A stretch of 64,000 nucleotides of DNA, from the NCBI GenBank assembly GCA_002633005.1, contig NMRA01000018.1, forward strand, positions 1,342,554 to 1,406,553, given 5' to 3'. The notes beneath the pieces were generated by a model that worked only from the letters and a program-made list of their open reading frames with translations, was not told the origin of the DNA and did no database searches. The DNA comes from Phoronis australis. Its lineage: Eukaryota > Phoronida > Phoronidae. The translations under genes and the position numbers were made by a program. Positions 1 through 12,100 of this stretch are shown piece by piece. Within the stretch, counting starts at the first letter, position 1; each line of letters begins with the position of its first letter.

Positions 1-290
1 AACGAGAGGATAGCACCATCTCACTAATAGGTGCCTACATACCAAATTTTATGAAAATCTGTCAAGGACTTTTGAAAATACAGAGGTAAACGTAAAAAAC
101 TAAAATTGCCACTAGGGGACATACCAGTAGTTGCATCCGTCCGAAAGTTAGCTCATGCCGTCCCATCCACAGAAGGAACACATGTGCAAAATTTCATGAA
201 CATACGTCAAGGGCGTTTTGGAGATAGAGCAGCAGACGCTGGACGGACGGACGGACTGAGAGACGGACGGAGGTGACGGCATAAGGTGTC
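1..290 (-). repeat. Dispersed ~140-bp-unit repeat, reverse orientation
   Basis: Read on the minus strand this matches the array at about 32.8-34.0 kb. It shares the phrases rendered there as 'CCTAGTGGCAATTTTAG', 'CATAAAATTTGG' and 'CATCTATTAGTGAGATG', and it ends in a GGAC-rich simple stretch (about 240-270). No gene is seen in it. It is one of several copies of a family that recurs in both orientations across the window. Confidence 0.75.
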
Positions 291-512
291 CACACATAAA
301 TATAAGGGCACTTAAAAAGTAGGACAGGCATATTACAAAAAGGAGTTAAAAAGGCATGGAATGCAATTAGAGCAGGGTACTCATCTTTTCAGGGTGCGGG
401 TGTCAATAGGCTTCCAAATATTGGGCGATATTTATACTTCGCCAAAATGAAAAAATGTGACGTATACCTAGAGCTAGAAACGTGTTCCCATGTCTATACC
501 TATTGAAAGACA

Positions 513-1217
513 TATTAAAATATAACCCATTTATACCTCGCCTGTAACCAAACTATACTTGATCCATATTTCTAGCAACTTTTGAAAATCCCATCTGAGT
601 ATTCGTACCATGCAGAGAAAGATCAGACCAAAACTTATATCAAGAAAAGAGAGTGATCTTCCGATACCACTTTCATAATTACTAATTACGCTTCAGCCTC
701 CACTAAAAATAGTCGGTTGAATGAAAATTGTGATGCTAACCGCATTTGTTACCTTTTGTAGCCTAAAAAGGTGAGATTAGCCACCACTTTAGTATGTTAA
801 AACTGCATTTCGATCTGTTTAGGTGAGTAAGAAACGTAAATCAAACCGGACCTTTTACTCTTATAAAATTGTTCTCAAAATTTTCCGCAATGTGATAGGA
901 CTTTACTTCCTTCAGCAAAAAGAACTTTAAAATCATCAACAATCCAAGAAAATGCTTCCAAAGTTTGTCGGTATCGGCCCACCCTAATAAACATGAAAAG
1001 GGCCCAATTATGCACTGCCCGTCACTTGAGTTGCTGGCTCATTCAGCAACAGTTCAGGATCAGATGTGCATGGAGATGTTTTCAAATCCCAATGGGCTTC
1101 TCCCAGAGAAAATTCAATATTTTTAGCTTAACAGCTGCAAATGACAATTTAACGAACTGCGAGTATTCATCGACAACCTCTGGTGAGATAGTCATCAGGG
1201 ATCGCTCATAGTCGTCA
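513..1217. repeat. Left copy of a 705-bp duplication flanking the gap
   Basis: This stretch reappears at 1515-2219 at a constant offset of 1002 bp with about 11 substitutions and no indel that I could find (about 98% identity). It ends exactly where the run of N begins and its partner begins exactly where the N run ends. That is what two unmerged haplotype contigs placed side by side would look like. It contains a copy of the 3' terminal exon of the minus-strand gene (stop at 1082-1084). Confidence 0.85.
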
Positions 1218-1514
1218 NNNNNNNNNNNNNNNNNNNNNNNNNNNNNNNNNNNNNNNNNNNNNNNNNNNNNNNNNNNNNNNNNNNNNNNNNNNNNNNNNNN
1301 NNNNNNNNNNNNNNNNNNNNNNNNNNNNNNNNNNNNNNNNNNNNNNNNNNNNNNNNNNNNNNNNNNNNNNNNNNNNNNNNNNNNNNNNNNNNNNNNNNNN
1401 NNNNNNNNNNNNNNNNNNNNNNNNNNNNNNNNNNNNNNNNNNNNNNNNNNNNNNNNNNNNNNNNNNNNNNNNNNNNNNNNNNNNNNNNNNNNNNNNNNNN
1501 NNNNNNNNNNNNNN
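1218..1514. other. Assembly gap (run of N)
   Basis: There are 297 consecutive undetermined bases. The flanks are near-identical to each other, so the gap may have no real length in the genome. Confidence 0.99.
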
Positions 1515-2219
1515 TATTAAAATATAACCCATTTATACCTCGCCTGTAACCAAACTATACTTGATCCATATTTCTAGCAACTTTTGAAAATCCCATCCGA
1601 GTATTCGTACCATGCAGAGAAAGATCAGACCAAAACTTATATCAAGAAAAGAGAGTGATCTTCCGATACCACTTTCATAATTACTAATTACGCTTCAGCT
1701 TCCACTAAAAATAGTCGGTTGAATGAAAATTGTGATGCTAACCGCATTTGCTAACTTTTGTAGCCTAAAAAGGCGAGATTAGCCACCACTTTAGTATGTT
1801 AAAACTGCATTTCGATCTGTTTAGGTGAGTAAGAAACGTAAATCAAACCGGATCTTTTACTCTTATAAAATTGTTCTCAAAATTTTCCGCAATGTGATAG
1901 GACTTTACTTCCTTCAGCAAAAAGAACTTTAAAATCATCAACAATCCAAGAAAATGCTTCAAAAGTTTGTTGGTATCGGCCCACCCTAATAAACTTGAAA
2001 AGGACACAATTATGCACTGCCCGTCACTTGAGTTGCTGGCTCATTCAGCAACAGTTCAGGATCAGATGTGCATGGAGATGTTTTCAAATCCCAATGGGCT
2101 TCTCCCAGAGAAAATTCAATATTTTTAGCTTAACAGCTGCAAATGACAATTTAACGAACTGCGAGTATTCATCGACAACCTCTGGTGAGATAGTCATCAG
2201 GGATCGCTCATAGTCGTCA
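1515..2219. repeat. Right copy of the 705-bp duplication flanking the gap
   Basis: Partner of 513-1217. It is continuous with unique sequence to the right, so it is probably the copy to keep when the gap is resolved. Confidence 0.85.
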
Positions 2220-2241
2220 ATGCCAGAATCATTCAGTGGGA
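2084..2241 (-). CDS. Putative terminal coding exon, unidentified protein
   Basis: Read on the minus strand, a candidate acceptor (GCAAG) precedes 2241. The reading frame then runs 51 codons plus a completing partial codon to TGA at 2084-2086. The peptide contains SGIDDYERSLMTISPEVV and, further on, KLSFAAVKLKILNFLWEKP, which looks like an acidic linker followed by an amphipathic helix. The acceptor leaves two bases of a codon, which fits the one-base overhang of the upstream exon 2515-2736 (G + TC = Val). The same exon sits, cut by the gap, at 1082-1217. I do not recognise the family. The polypyrimidine tract is weak, so the exon start is tentative. Confidence 0.4.
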
Positions 2242-2514
2242 CTTGCGACACACAAGAGTTATGCCAGTGTTACAAAAAAGCCTTCCGTGAATTCTATTTT
2301 TGTTGGTATTTCAAGCAGTATTGCAAACGACTAGACACCTTGACAGTGACATCATTGCTACAGAAAAATCTCAAAACCAAACTCATTCCAAAACAGTGAA
2401 ATCGATCCACCAATGTATACTAACTAAAAAATTCACTATTAGCAAACTCATACAGCGTGACGGATCTTAGATATTAACGGTGTCCTTCATGAGCATGCAA
2501 GCAGATAACGTTAC

Positions 2515-2736
2515 CATGACTCACCAAGGTTTTTAAACTGTAGGTAATCTTGGTAAGTGTACGTTTATGGCTGGATACCAGTTGAGCATCACACAGAAGA
2601 AAGTTCAAAATTTCTATAGCTAACTCGTACTGTAACACGTCTTTCCTGTCAACTATATGCATCAACGTAGACAGTAACAGGTGTGTGCCGTATTTTTTCA
2701 CCAAGTGTGACCACTGACTGCTCTTTGCTTGAATTT
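2515..2736 (-). CDS. Putative coding exon, helical (ARM/HEAT-like?) protein
   Basis: On the minus strand a good acceptor (TTTGTTTCAG) precedes 2736. The frame stays open for 74 codons with composition typical of alpha-helical repeat proteins (Leu/Ile-rich, for example YGTHLLLSTLMHIVD and YELAIEILNFLLCDAQLV). Two donors are possible: GTGAGT after 2525, or GTAACG after 2515. The second gives the phase needed by the exon at 2084-2241 and is therefore preferred. Upstream exons were not found with confidence; an open minus-strand stretch at 3249-3449 might belong to the same gene. The fold assignment is an inference from composition only. Confidence 0.45.
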
Positions 2737-3569
2737 CTGAAACAAAAATTGATGAACATGTACCTTACGTTATGAGCTTCGTCGAAATCATAGCACTTGT
2801 AACACAACTTTTGAACTGCCGGCAATATTTTTAGAGGTGTTATTAACTCACTCTTACATCAAACAACTAACTGTGAAACAGGTCTCAACATATCCCATAA
2901 TCAGAGTCAGGGTAAAGAAAATTTGCTCTTCGATGTGAAAACACTGTACTTGTTACTCAAATAGCCAAGTATATTAAATTTTTTTAGATAACAGAAACTG
3001 TCGCAGGCTCCGAATGGTGACCATTAAACTTCAAAGCACTGTACATTTTTGTAGCAAGTTTCGGTGACGTTTGGTATCTAGTTTTCAAAGGCTGGTCACC
3101 TAGAAATATACATGCATACGTGTACACATATAAACACACTTATGCACGCACGCACGCACGCGAACACATGCACAGACGCACTCATTAGAGGTGACTTAAA
3201 GTGGAAATTGCAGGCTAATTCCTTATCCCTCTAATTGCTTGGCCAAAATTAGTTAGAAGCAAAATGTATAGCGATGATGTGAATAGGAAGTATGTTGAAA
3301 TTGTCAGGTGTTTTAAAGAACACGTTTTGTTGTAAAAGTGATCGGCCATAAATCACTGAACAATGTCCGGTAACTATCGTGAAGTGGAGCTGGGGAACAA
3401 CACTGTGGCAATGTGAGCCAGCGAGGTACATCATTAGTGCAAAGGTCACATATTTGCAGAATTTTTTGTTTTCACATAAATTTACAAGTTGTCAAAGAAT
3501 ACAACTGTATTTTATATAGCATAGATTATGTTAAAATAACACTGAAATTTAGTTCCTGCTATACATTAG

Positions 3570-3850
3570 CATAGTCAAGGTACCTAAACTACACGGTTAA
3601 CGGACTCATAAACATGGTCACGGACGCATGAACATGACTTGCGGACCTGCAAATACCGTTCACCGACTCACAAACACGGGAACGGACTCAGAAAACACGA
3701 TTCATTCACCCAAATACACGGGACACGGACTCATATTCACGAGGAAACACGGGTCACGGACTCATCGGCTTCCTGGGTCAGCTGACATCTACATTTTGTC
3801 CGTAAACCGTGTTGTAACTCTGAACATATGCTAAGAGTACTCTGAGAGAG
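3570..3850. repeat. CACGGACTCA-type internally repetitive element
   Basis: A roughly 280-bp stretch built from degenerate short units (ACGGACTCA, AAACACG). It begins AAGGTACCTAAACT and ends near GGGTCAGCTGACATCTACA. A second copy is split in two at 29862-29925 and 30690-30900, with other DNA between the parts. Confidence 0.65.
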
Positions 3851-6800
3851 ATAGAATCGGCATAAGTCAGAGAGTTGTGTTTAAAGTAGCATTTGTTAAA
3901 AAGAAAATTTGTGACCAATACACACAAATAACAAGTTATAAAACATTTACCCAACAAACATAAAATGTCAAATTGTTTTAACAAAATATAGCTTTAAAAC
4001 AAGATAAAGGTCATTCCATATAATGATCTTAAAGAACAAACTTGAACTTGTTATATGCAGTTCAAGAACACATTATTATATAAACAACACTTCACAAAAC
4101 ATTCATCTTATGACAATGTCTCAATGAATTACTGATATTTGCTTGCTTCATATCATTAACAGCACACATACCTTTAATAACGCTGAAAGCACCATGAAAG
4201 CATGCATGTTCCAGAACCCATTCTTCAGTTAAACTTGGAAGAGTTGACATCTTTTCAATTGACCCCATCAAATGTCAATCTTGGAAACATTCAGGCCAGT
4301 TGAAGTGGTCTGAAAGTGATCAATGATGTAGACAAAAAGTTTGTGGAAATCAAAAGAAAAAAGAGACAGGCAGAAAGCACGATAATGTTCATTACTTCAA
4401 CAAAACCTATTCTTTATTGCCTTTGCCGAGGCCCGTACATTAGCAGTCCAGTGTACTTTTGCATGCATAGGTGGTTGTAATCCAATTCAGCATGTGCTGT
4501 TTTTGTACAGTCATCAGGGTCATTCTTATTGTAGTCTTCAGGCGTAGTCTTCCGGTGTTATTTTCATTACATATTTTTACTTACAAGTAATCTCAAGACA
4601 GGTCCCACACCCATGCTGCCTTTTCGGCGCGGCTAGGAGAAAGGTGACCTCCCCATAACCCTCCGTATGTTTCTGTTAGACCTCGAGCATATGGACTACA
4701 ATGGTGAACTTCAGCGACGGGAAGGGCTTTTGGAAAAAAATTTGATTGTGAGAGTATTTGAGTATTTATTTGAACTGCAAGGATTTAAAGATTAAATGCC
4801 TCTCAGGTGCCCATCCACACTCAAAAGACACCCACAGTAACCCAACATTCATACTTTACCCATTGCTCAGTCCCCAGTTGCATGAAACAGTCCCAAATAA
4901 GGACTCAGCAAAGTTCCATAAATCTTTTGCATATTTGTTTCATTCTATACTCACAGATGTAATATTTTTCCACCAGTTCATCTTTATTGAGAGTTTCAAT
5001 TCATTTGACTAATGATATTTTCTAGTACTAGTAACACAATGAAAATCTGAGCCCTTAGTTCAGTCAAAATTAACTAGGGACTTAGTCCTAAAATTAGGGA
5101 TGTTAAATGAAAAGATCCCTATAAGGGTTCCTATTCACTTTCAATAATATTGAAAATTCAATGTACAGTTAAATCTCAATTTGTATCAAAGCCAAAAATT
5201 GACTCAGTAATGAAACTCAGACAACATAAGAAAGTACAATCAGTGTTTTCACAAGCCCACAACTACATAGTAGATTTAGGGAACTTGGTTAAGTCCCCAT
5301 TTGGGACTGTTTCATGCAACTGGGCAGTGGAAGGCAATTACATCGCCGTGTATTTCGCAGGCATAAACAGGCGACACTAGACCTCCGTAAAAAGTTACTC
5401 ATCTCAAAATGCAGCAAATAATATCGAATAACACATATAATGCATATACACATAATTTGAACATATCTTTGAAAATCTGTCGCAATCCACTTGAGCTTCC
5501 CTCACAGGGTACGTGGCATTTTGAGGAAGTTACACAAAATCACGTCTACTGACAAACAAAAAGTCCAAGAGACACAAACCACGCCAGGAGAAATGACATC
5601 ATTTCATTTCTCCTGGCACTCGCAGTGTTAAAAATGGCCAGTTGCCAATTTGGGGAACTGAATGAAGGACTGCTCGGAAAAAAATTTGATTACTGTACAT
5701 GAGTATTTGTTCGAATTGGAAGAGCCTTCTAAGGTGTCCAACAATGAGAAGGTACTTATAATAACGTGACTTGGACGTTTTATTCAGTGTGAGGCGTAAT
5801 TCGCCAAAAAACTTCTGGCGCATGGCGCTTTACACCGTCTCTAAGCCAATGTCAGTAGAGACAGTGGTCACAGACTGTTTACTACCTCATGACAGCGTTC
5901 TCTCATTCAGTGACTTTACCAGATGTAGAGGGTTGTGACCATGTGATGGCATCTATGTCCTTTGTTAACTGCCGATCACAGTCTTTTGTCTGGTTAGGCA
6001 ATGCCTCTGTTGGCCTGGGCCAACAGAGGCGATGGTCATTGCCTATTGTCTGGTATGACAACAGGCACGCCAATTATCTACCCGGATTATTACAGACCAC
6101 ATGTGAACACAATCAAACCAAAAGCGAATTGGTACGTTCGGAAAGAATAGATTGTCGTAACTTCGGTCGTAGTCAGGCTATTTTGGCGATTCAAAAACCA
6201 AACATGATCAGAATTTGATGAGGAATTCAGAAATGCTATTGGATTGGTTTATGTGCAAATATGTTATGATAGGATCTTATTGGAGATTAGAGCAATTATC
6301 GAACAAAAGAGAGCTGGCCCTCCAACCAACAATGGAGTTAATCAGTCGTGTAATATAGTGGCTACAGGGGTCATCTTCCCAACTTCTTGCTGGGCTATAG
6401 AATCGAACAAGTTGGGATCAACGGCCAAACGCCGTAAATCGCAATTGCAATTCGCAACTTGTCACTGTGCCACTGTCTGTCTGCAGGGATTCTAGTAGTA
6501 AATCAACCTTCTCACCTAATCTCACAGCAAGTTATCCTGGAACAGGAAGGTAAACAAAAATAAGCAAATAGTCGTTCCACTGCACTCAAATTAAAACCCC
6601 TGAAGACGCTACACTGCCACTGGTTGCAAACCGATGTACACTGGTGCATGTTTTCGAATTTTTCGGTGTTGCTGCTATCGCCATCTGTTGGTCGTTTGGT
6701 TGTGTGAATATGTACAGGTTTGGAGATTCAGTTCTACAGTTTTTGTTTATTGCAGTCAGTATCAATTCAGACTTTGATAAACAGGTTAAAAGTTTTCTGA

Positions 6801-7964
6801 TTGTAAAACTGCTTCTAGTCATTCAAAAACGTGCGTTTCGTAAAAATGAATTTGGCTCATAGAGGGCGCTGACTGGCTTTGTTATTATTCTGGCGCATCA
6901 AGTTTTGGCGCATGTTTTTGTTGGTCAAGTTCATTGAAAGTAAGTTATTGACTCGTTTAGTTTGCATCGGTGTACTGGGGGTAGATATGTACTTCAAAAC
7001 AATGTTAGCGCAAGTGACAAAATCGTATTTTAAATAATGATGTTTGTTTTCCTATGCAGTGTTTCACACATGTGCGTCCCATGTGGGTGTGTAAATATAA
7101 ATAAACGGCCCGCGTTGGCCGCGTAAATAAACTGAGTGATAAAAAGTACAGTACAATCACAGGCGTACTTAGCTTCTGATCGTCCGCAATACACATTCTT
7201 TACGCAATGATTGGATATAGTGGTCCCTGATTTAGAGAACCAGGCGATCACTGAATAACGTGCCTGTCACTTTGTAGAGGAAACTGATTCTCTAGTCTAA
7301 ATCATGGACCTCTATCCGACCAGGCAGTGCCCTATGACGTATATAGGTAGCGAGGACAGCATTCGTTACCGAATTGCTTCGCATAACTGTCATGTCGTGT
7401 TAAATTCGCTCTTTACAATTGGCAAAAAATCACTCAAAAATTCAATGTTTGCCTATGAAACACGTCAAAGATCGATTCTGCATTATCCCATGTTCACGCG
7501 ACATGCTTACAAATCATCGGGAGGCCTGTTCTCAGTTAATTCTTTTGAACTTGATTTAGCAACAACCAAATAACGGTCGGATTCACACAAGCTGCTTATA
7601 TTTACCAGGTGTCTGCTGACAAGTGTAAAAACTCAGCTTGCATACTTCGGAATTCCAGGTCGCATTTTGCGACTTGATAGAAGCTGGCAAAAATCTCAGC
7701 TCGCAATTCCAAATTTCAGGTAGCAAATGCTGGTAATGAGAATTTCACTGTGTATTTGTCATTCGATTGGAAGAATTTGCTTGTTTACTTCCGAAGGCGA
7801 AGTGGCTGTGAAATTATCTGGCGACAATGAGACTTGAACTGGAGTTCCCTGTGTGAGACCTGAGCATGCAAACCATTCGCTTAAGAAGCAATTGCAGCTT
7901 AATGGTGAGGCTTTATTGGACAGTTTATGTCTGGTAAAGTCACTGAATTGGAGAATGCCCTAAT

Positions 7965-8160
7965 CATGCGCGCAACCAGGGGGGGGCTCGAACGAGCCCT
8001 TCTATTTGGCGAAGTGAGCGAAAAGGTGTGCCTCCGATAAACAAAAATGAGGCAAAAGTCCACTAAACAAGCACAAAAGCGCAATTTTTTTTAGTCCGCC
8101 CAAAAGGTCCACAGCATCAGGAATTCGAGCCCCCCATATTGAAGGCTGGGTGCGCGCATG
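7965..8160 (+). mobile_element. GC-rich MITE (GCGCGCA family), full length
   Basis: The element begins CATGCGCGCAACCAG and ends CTGGGTGCGCGCATG, so the termini are inverted repeats, with a second inverted motif (GGGGGCTCGAA) just inside. It is flanked directly on both sides by CTAAT, a candidate 5-bp target-site duplication. The interior is A-rich and noncoding. Related copies are at 32218-32491, 49879-50121 (reverse) and 50430-50634, with a partial copy near 29583-29655. Confidence 0.75.
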
Positions 8161-8697
8161 CTAATGGATCGCTATATTCGGCCAGAGCCCAGCCTAACAT
8201 CCTGGAATTTACCCTCAGCAGCACTTACGCATGTCCTGGAACATGCTTTGCCTTCGGCAGTGCTCTCCTTGTGTTCTGGATCCACCACCACCAGGTTGGC
8301 ACCCTCTCCAGTGGTCACTTAGAACAACTATTAGTTGGGTTTTCATGGGTCTTGCCTTAGTTGGGTGCCAATGTTGAAAAATCTCCCGACACTAAGACTT
8401 CAACCAAGGAAAGAGTGCCCAAACCGCCCAGCCAAGGGGCAATTGTTGTTTGACAAGTGGCTTGGAGAGGCTTTATTGGACTGTCATGTCTAGAAGTCAT
8501 GTGATAACATGGTACTCGTATAGGGCTCGCGTGACATTTTGTGGCTGACCTATTTTTCCGTTTGTTCTTGAAACTGAGTCTGACAGTGTTCACACTTTTA
8601 TGTCAAGTTTAATAATCAACAGTGACAATTCTGTAAGTCAGTTATGTGGCAACAGTAACTAGAATCGTGTGTCTTACTATCTTGTTTTTATTCACAG

Positions 8698-8810
8698 GAA
8701 TTGCATGGTATGGCTGCCAAAATATCTTTCACAAATGGTGGAAATGTGGACGATTTGACCTTGCTGTGTAATGAAGCTGTTGGTGCTTTGTGTCTGTGAC
8801 CTGCTGTGAC
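8698..8810 (+). other. TWNK: TWNK 5' untranslated part of first coding exon
   Basis: An acceptor TTTTTATTCACAG precedes 8698, so at least one noncoding exon lies upstream. An in-frame TGA at 8772-8774 closes the Twinkle frame before the first in-frame ATG at 8811. Two upstream ATGs occur: one at 8705 (17 codons) and one at 8710 (29 codons, stop at 8797-8799), the latter in strong initiation context (G at -3 and +4). Confidence 0.6.
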
Positions 8811-9177
8811 ATGTCTTCAAGAAACAGTATGGCAATGAGGAAACATCTTACATTCTTCATTAACAAATGGGGATGTCAACCCTTGTTAGGAAATGATTGC
8901 TTCAACAAAGGATGTGTCAATCACCATCTTCCTCCAGCTACGGGATTGGAGCTGTCGTTGTGTTTGCCTGTTGCTGTTCCTTCACGTTCTTACGCAAAGT
9001 CTGTTTCGCTTGATGAGGTTGTCCCGGTTACGGTATCGGAAATGAAAAAGTTTTTTCTCAGCCACAAGATAAACTATGAGCTTGGCCATACTTGCTTGAT
9101 TACGACATGTCCCAAGTTTACAAAACACAGTCTAAAACTCCCTGAGCTGGACCGACTATATGTAAACAAGACAACAG
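8811..9177 (+). CDS. TWNK: TWNK coding exon 1: presequence and start of zinc-like domain
   Basis: Encodes residues 1-122 plus one base. The N-terminus carries Arg/Lys without early acidic residues. C95 and C100 lie in HTCLITTC, followed by the conserved LYVNKTTG. Donor GTAATA. Confidence 0.9.
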
Positions 9178-12100
9178 GTAATACGGCTTGTTTTTGTTTG
9201 GTGCTCAAACCTAGAGATCTGTTGAACAACAAAGTAGAAGCTATGGTAAAATAATCGAAGGAATCATTGGTAGAAATGTATCTACAGATAACGTGATTTC
9301 TAAAATCTAGAAAGATACAGAATGACTAAAAATAAGTGGTACCCGTGAGTGTGTTGCTAAAGTTGTCGTTAAAATCTTGTAGTTTTGTAAAAACAAAATA
9401 TTCTAGATGACCAAAACAAATTTTTTAACATAAAAGCATTTATATTTTCCATAGGTTAAATATCAGTTAGGTTATGTTAAATAACTACAAAATCTAGTGG
9501 TAAGCTATTAGCCGAACTTTGACTAAACATTGGTGGTATTTAGGGGATTTCCGGCTTTTATACCGGCACCCAGCTAGCGAAAATAGCCTCATCATGTAGA
9601 ATTATTCTTTTCTTACTTCATTCACTGTGTGCTATGCTAAGTCATAAGTTTTGTGATATAATTACCTTGTCATGTCTCAATACAGATAGTAACAATTTCT
9701 TACAATTACAGGTTATTTTGTGTGTCACAGCTGTGGTCACTCTGGTCAGTGGCAGTCACTTAAGGAAAACATAGAGACCATTATGTCCGGTGCTAAACCT
9801 GCTCGCGGGTAAGTCACACTAGCTGCATTTTCTAGGCAGATCAGTCATATTCATTCATCCAATACCATCCAAGAGTTATTCATGTACTGTGGGTTGTATT
9901 ATCGACATGAGGAAGTTTGCATAAGTATCCGTGGCTGGGCAGTCTGTTATTCAATAATTTCTTCACTAGCAAAGCTGCTTAAACTCGCCTTCCATCTAAA
10001 AAAGTAACTTTTGATTTAGACGGTTATAAAGTTGGCCTCCGCTTGATAAACAAGCACCTTTTTCTCCAATTCATGCTCCTTGCAGTTCAGTTTTAGTGAA
10101 TTTTCAAAGCTTGTTGTAATCCACCAGTGCTTAATCTTGCAGATATCATTTGCTCTGAAGATATTGCTTCGCTGAAGAAGCAAAATTATGTTTTACTGGA
10201 AAGAGTTTTTTTTACAAAAAAAATTGAACTCATGATATGGACTATCCGTTTTGATTAAATTAATGCACGAAAAGGCATACCATATTCGCCCTAATAAGCG
10301 CCCAGGGCGCTTAGAAAAATTTGTTTCAGGATGGGGGTGCTTATTATGGCCTAAAGCGGTTGAAACCCGGTCTCCGAAATGGGTAAAATCTCAAGCTAGG
10401 ATTCATAAAATTTACACTCTGTGACGTATCTGTAACTTACGACAGACTTTCTACAAAATTGTTGTACATTGCTATCAAACTTCGTTGTTATATTACGATC
10501 ATTTTACAGAAAATTGTGCTGAAACCCCAGGGCGAAAACTCGCCGACTGATGCATCGCTACCTGGCAGTCGTCGATAGGGCAACTAGAATTCTTGAATAA
10601 AAATACAATTTCAACTCAACAAATTACCTGAATTCCTCTTTAAGTTTTTCAAATAGCATCCCTAAGATTTTTAAGTTCCTGTGCCAGACTTTTCCCTGCA
10701 ACACAAGAAAATTTTTGGATGAACACACATGTTGTTGTCACGGGACGTTTGTTTTAAACTTCATCTGCGTGTGTGTGAGTGAGCAAGGGTGTGCATGTCG
10801 TCAGACTTCATTTGCCATAGTAAAGGCAATGTAACGATCTGGGTGTGCATTGTAACTAAAGAAATTAACACAAGCAGTAAATCAGAACACGTTACATTCA
10901 GCACTTGTTGATCTCACCTGCGAAAAACGTTCAAGAATTGTCTCGGTGAGTCGCAGGGTGACTGGATGCATGACAGTCTAACAGTTATTTTCCGGGAGAT
11001 TTGGGGGGGTGTAAGGGTGAGGACGTGCTGACTATCGGTGAGTTATTTTGACTTTAAAAACACCAATAATGATTACTTAAATAATTCCTCTTGAAAATAA
11101 CGCAAACGTTTTGAGAGATATTAGAAACTTTCTGAAATTATTTCTTGCGGATGCTATGCTACCTGTGTCATGAATGGATAGTTCCCGATCACTAATGTCT
11201 TCGATGACAGGTATGTAGCGCGGGCATCCTCGCCACGTGCTTTTAACATCGGTCAAGTTTTTATTATACTTTGATTTGCGGTTTTCACGTGTACAAAGCA
11301 ATTTTAATTCCTGTTGAGAGAGAAGATACAATACAATCCCTTTGACAAGTATGCTGCGTCTGTTCTGAAAGGCCAGACCATTATAGGACATGTTCCTCGC
11401 AAGATCAGCAAAACCTATGTGTTTGAAGTCTATAGTCACAGCTAAATAACGACATAGCTGCGAGGTTCGTGGTCTACAAATTCCGCGCACAGTGATTTTT
11501 TTCAGGACTGTTGGATCTTATTGATAAATTGAAGATGTTACTGTAGAAGTTTAGACCTGTAGGTAAGGCATTTTTCGCATGTACACGTTCATGGGCTTGG
11601 TGCTTATCTTAGCAAAGTCTGAAAACGCGTGGGAGGGCGCTTATAGGGACATGGGCGCTTATTATGGCGAATACACTAGGTGATTTTACTTCTTGCCTGG
11701 ATGGAAGTTTGCACCCTTTGCACATGAATTTTGCATACGGGTGCTAATTGACTTTGATATGCAATGGTGTCTTCTAGTGCAATCCTAGCAGTGACACTGC
11801 TGTGAACTAAGTGAGAAAACAGATACATAAACATGTAAAGCGCAATGCAATACGTCATTCACTTGATAAAACTCCCATTCCTACGTCAACATAATCTGAA
11901 AGCCTCTGCAGAAGACATTTTCGGACACTTAAGACAGCAGAGCTCAGACCAGTCACATTCAAAATTTGATTGTTTTGGAAATAGAAATTAACAATGGATC
12001 GACCGTCTTATGGAGAATGGTAAAATCTCACCAATTTAGGTCACAATATGAGGGACAACTGAAATTTATTTTTTTCATTTTTATACATGATGTCTCGTAC

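Larger units (their letters stand above)
2737..8697. other. Intergenic or uncharacterised region, repeat-rich
   Basis: I see no convincing coding gene here. Contents include a CACG simple-repeat patch near 3140-3175 and a CACGGACTCA-type repeat (3570-3850). There is an imperfect inverted repeat (about 4873-4920 against 5282-5325, sharing CAGTTGCATGAAACAGTCCC) and two related 'AAAAAAATTTGATT' stretches near 4734 and 5680. A MITE lies at 7965-8160. A noncoding first exon and promoter of TWNK must lie here or further left, but I cannot place them. Confidence 0.6.

Noticed and set aside
993-1211. 72-codon plus-strand ORF, repeated at 1995-2213
   Set aside because: It lies opposite the minus-strand terminal exon and is duplicated only because of the gap-flanking copy.
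7965-8160. Transib/RAG-type transposon, considered because of the 5-bp CTAAT duplication
   Set aside because: The ends do not resemble CACAGTG-type termini and other copies do not show a clear 5-bp duplication.
11077-11490. 137-codon minus-strand ORF
   Set aside because: It sits inside the TATTCGCC transposon, has no recognisable motif and is not evidently preserved in the second copy.
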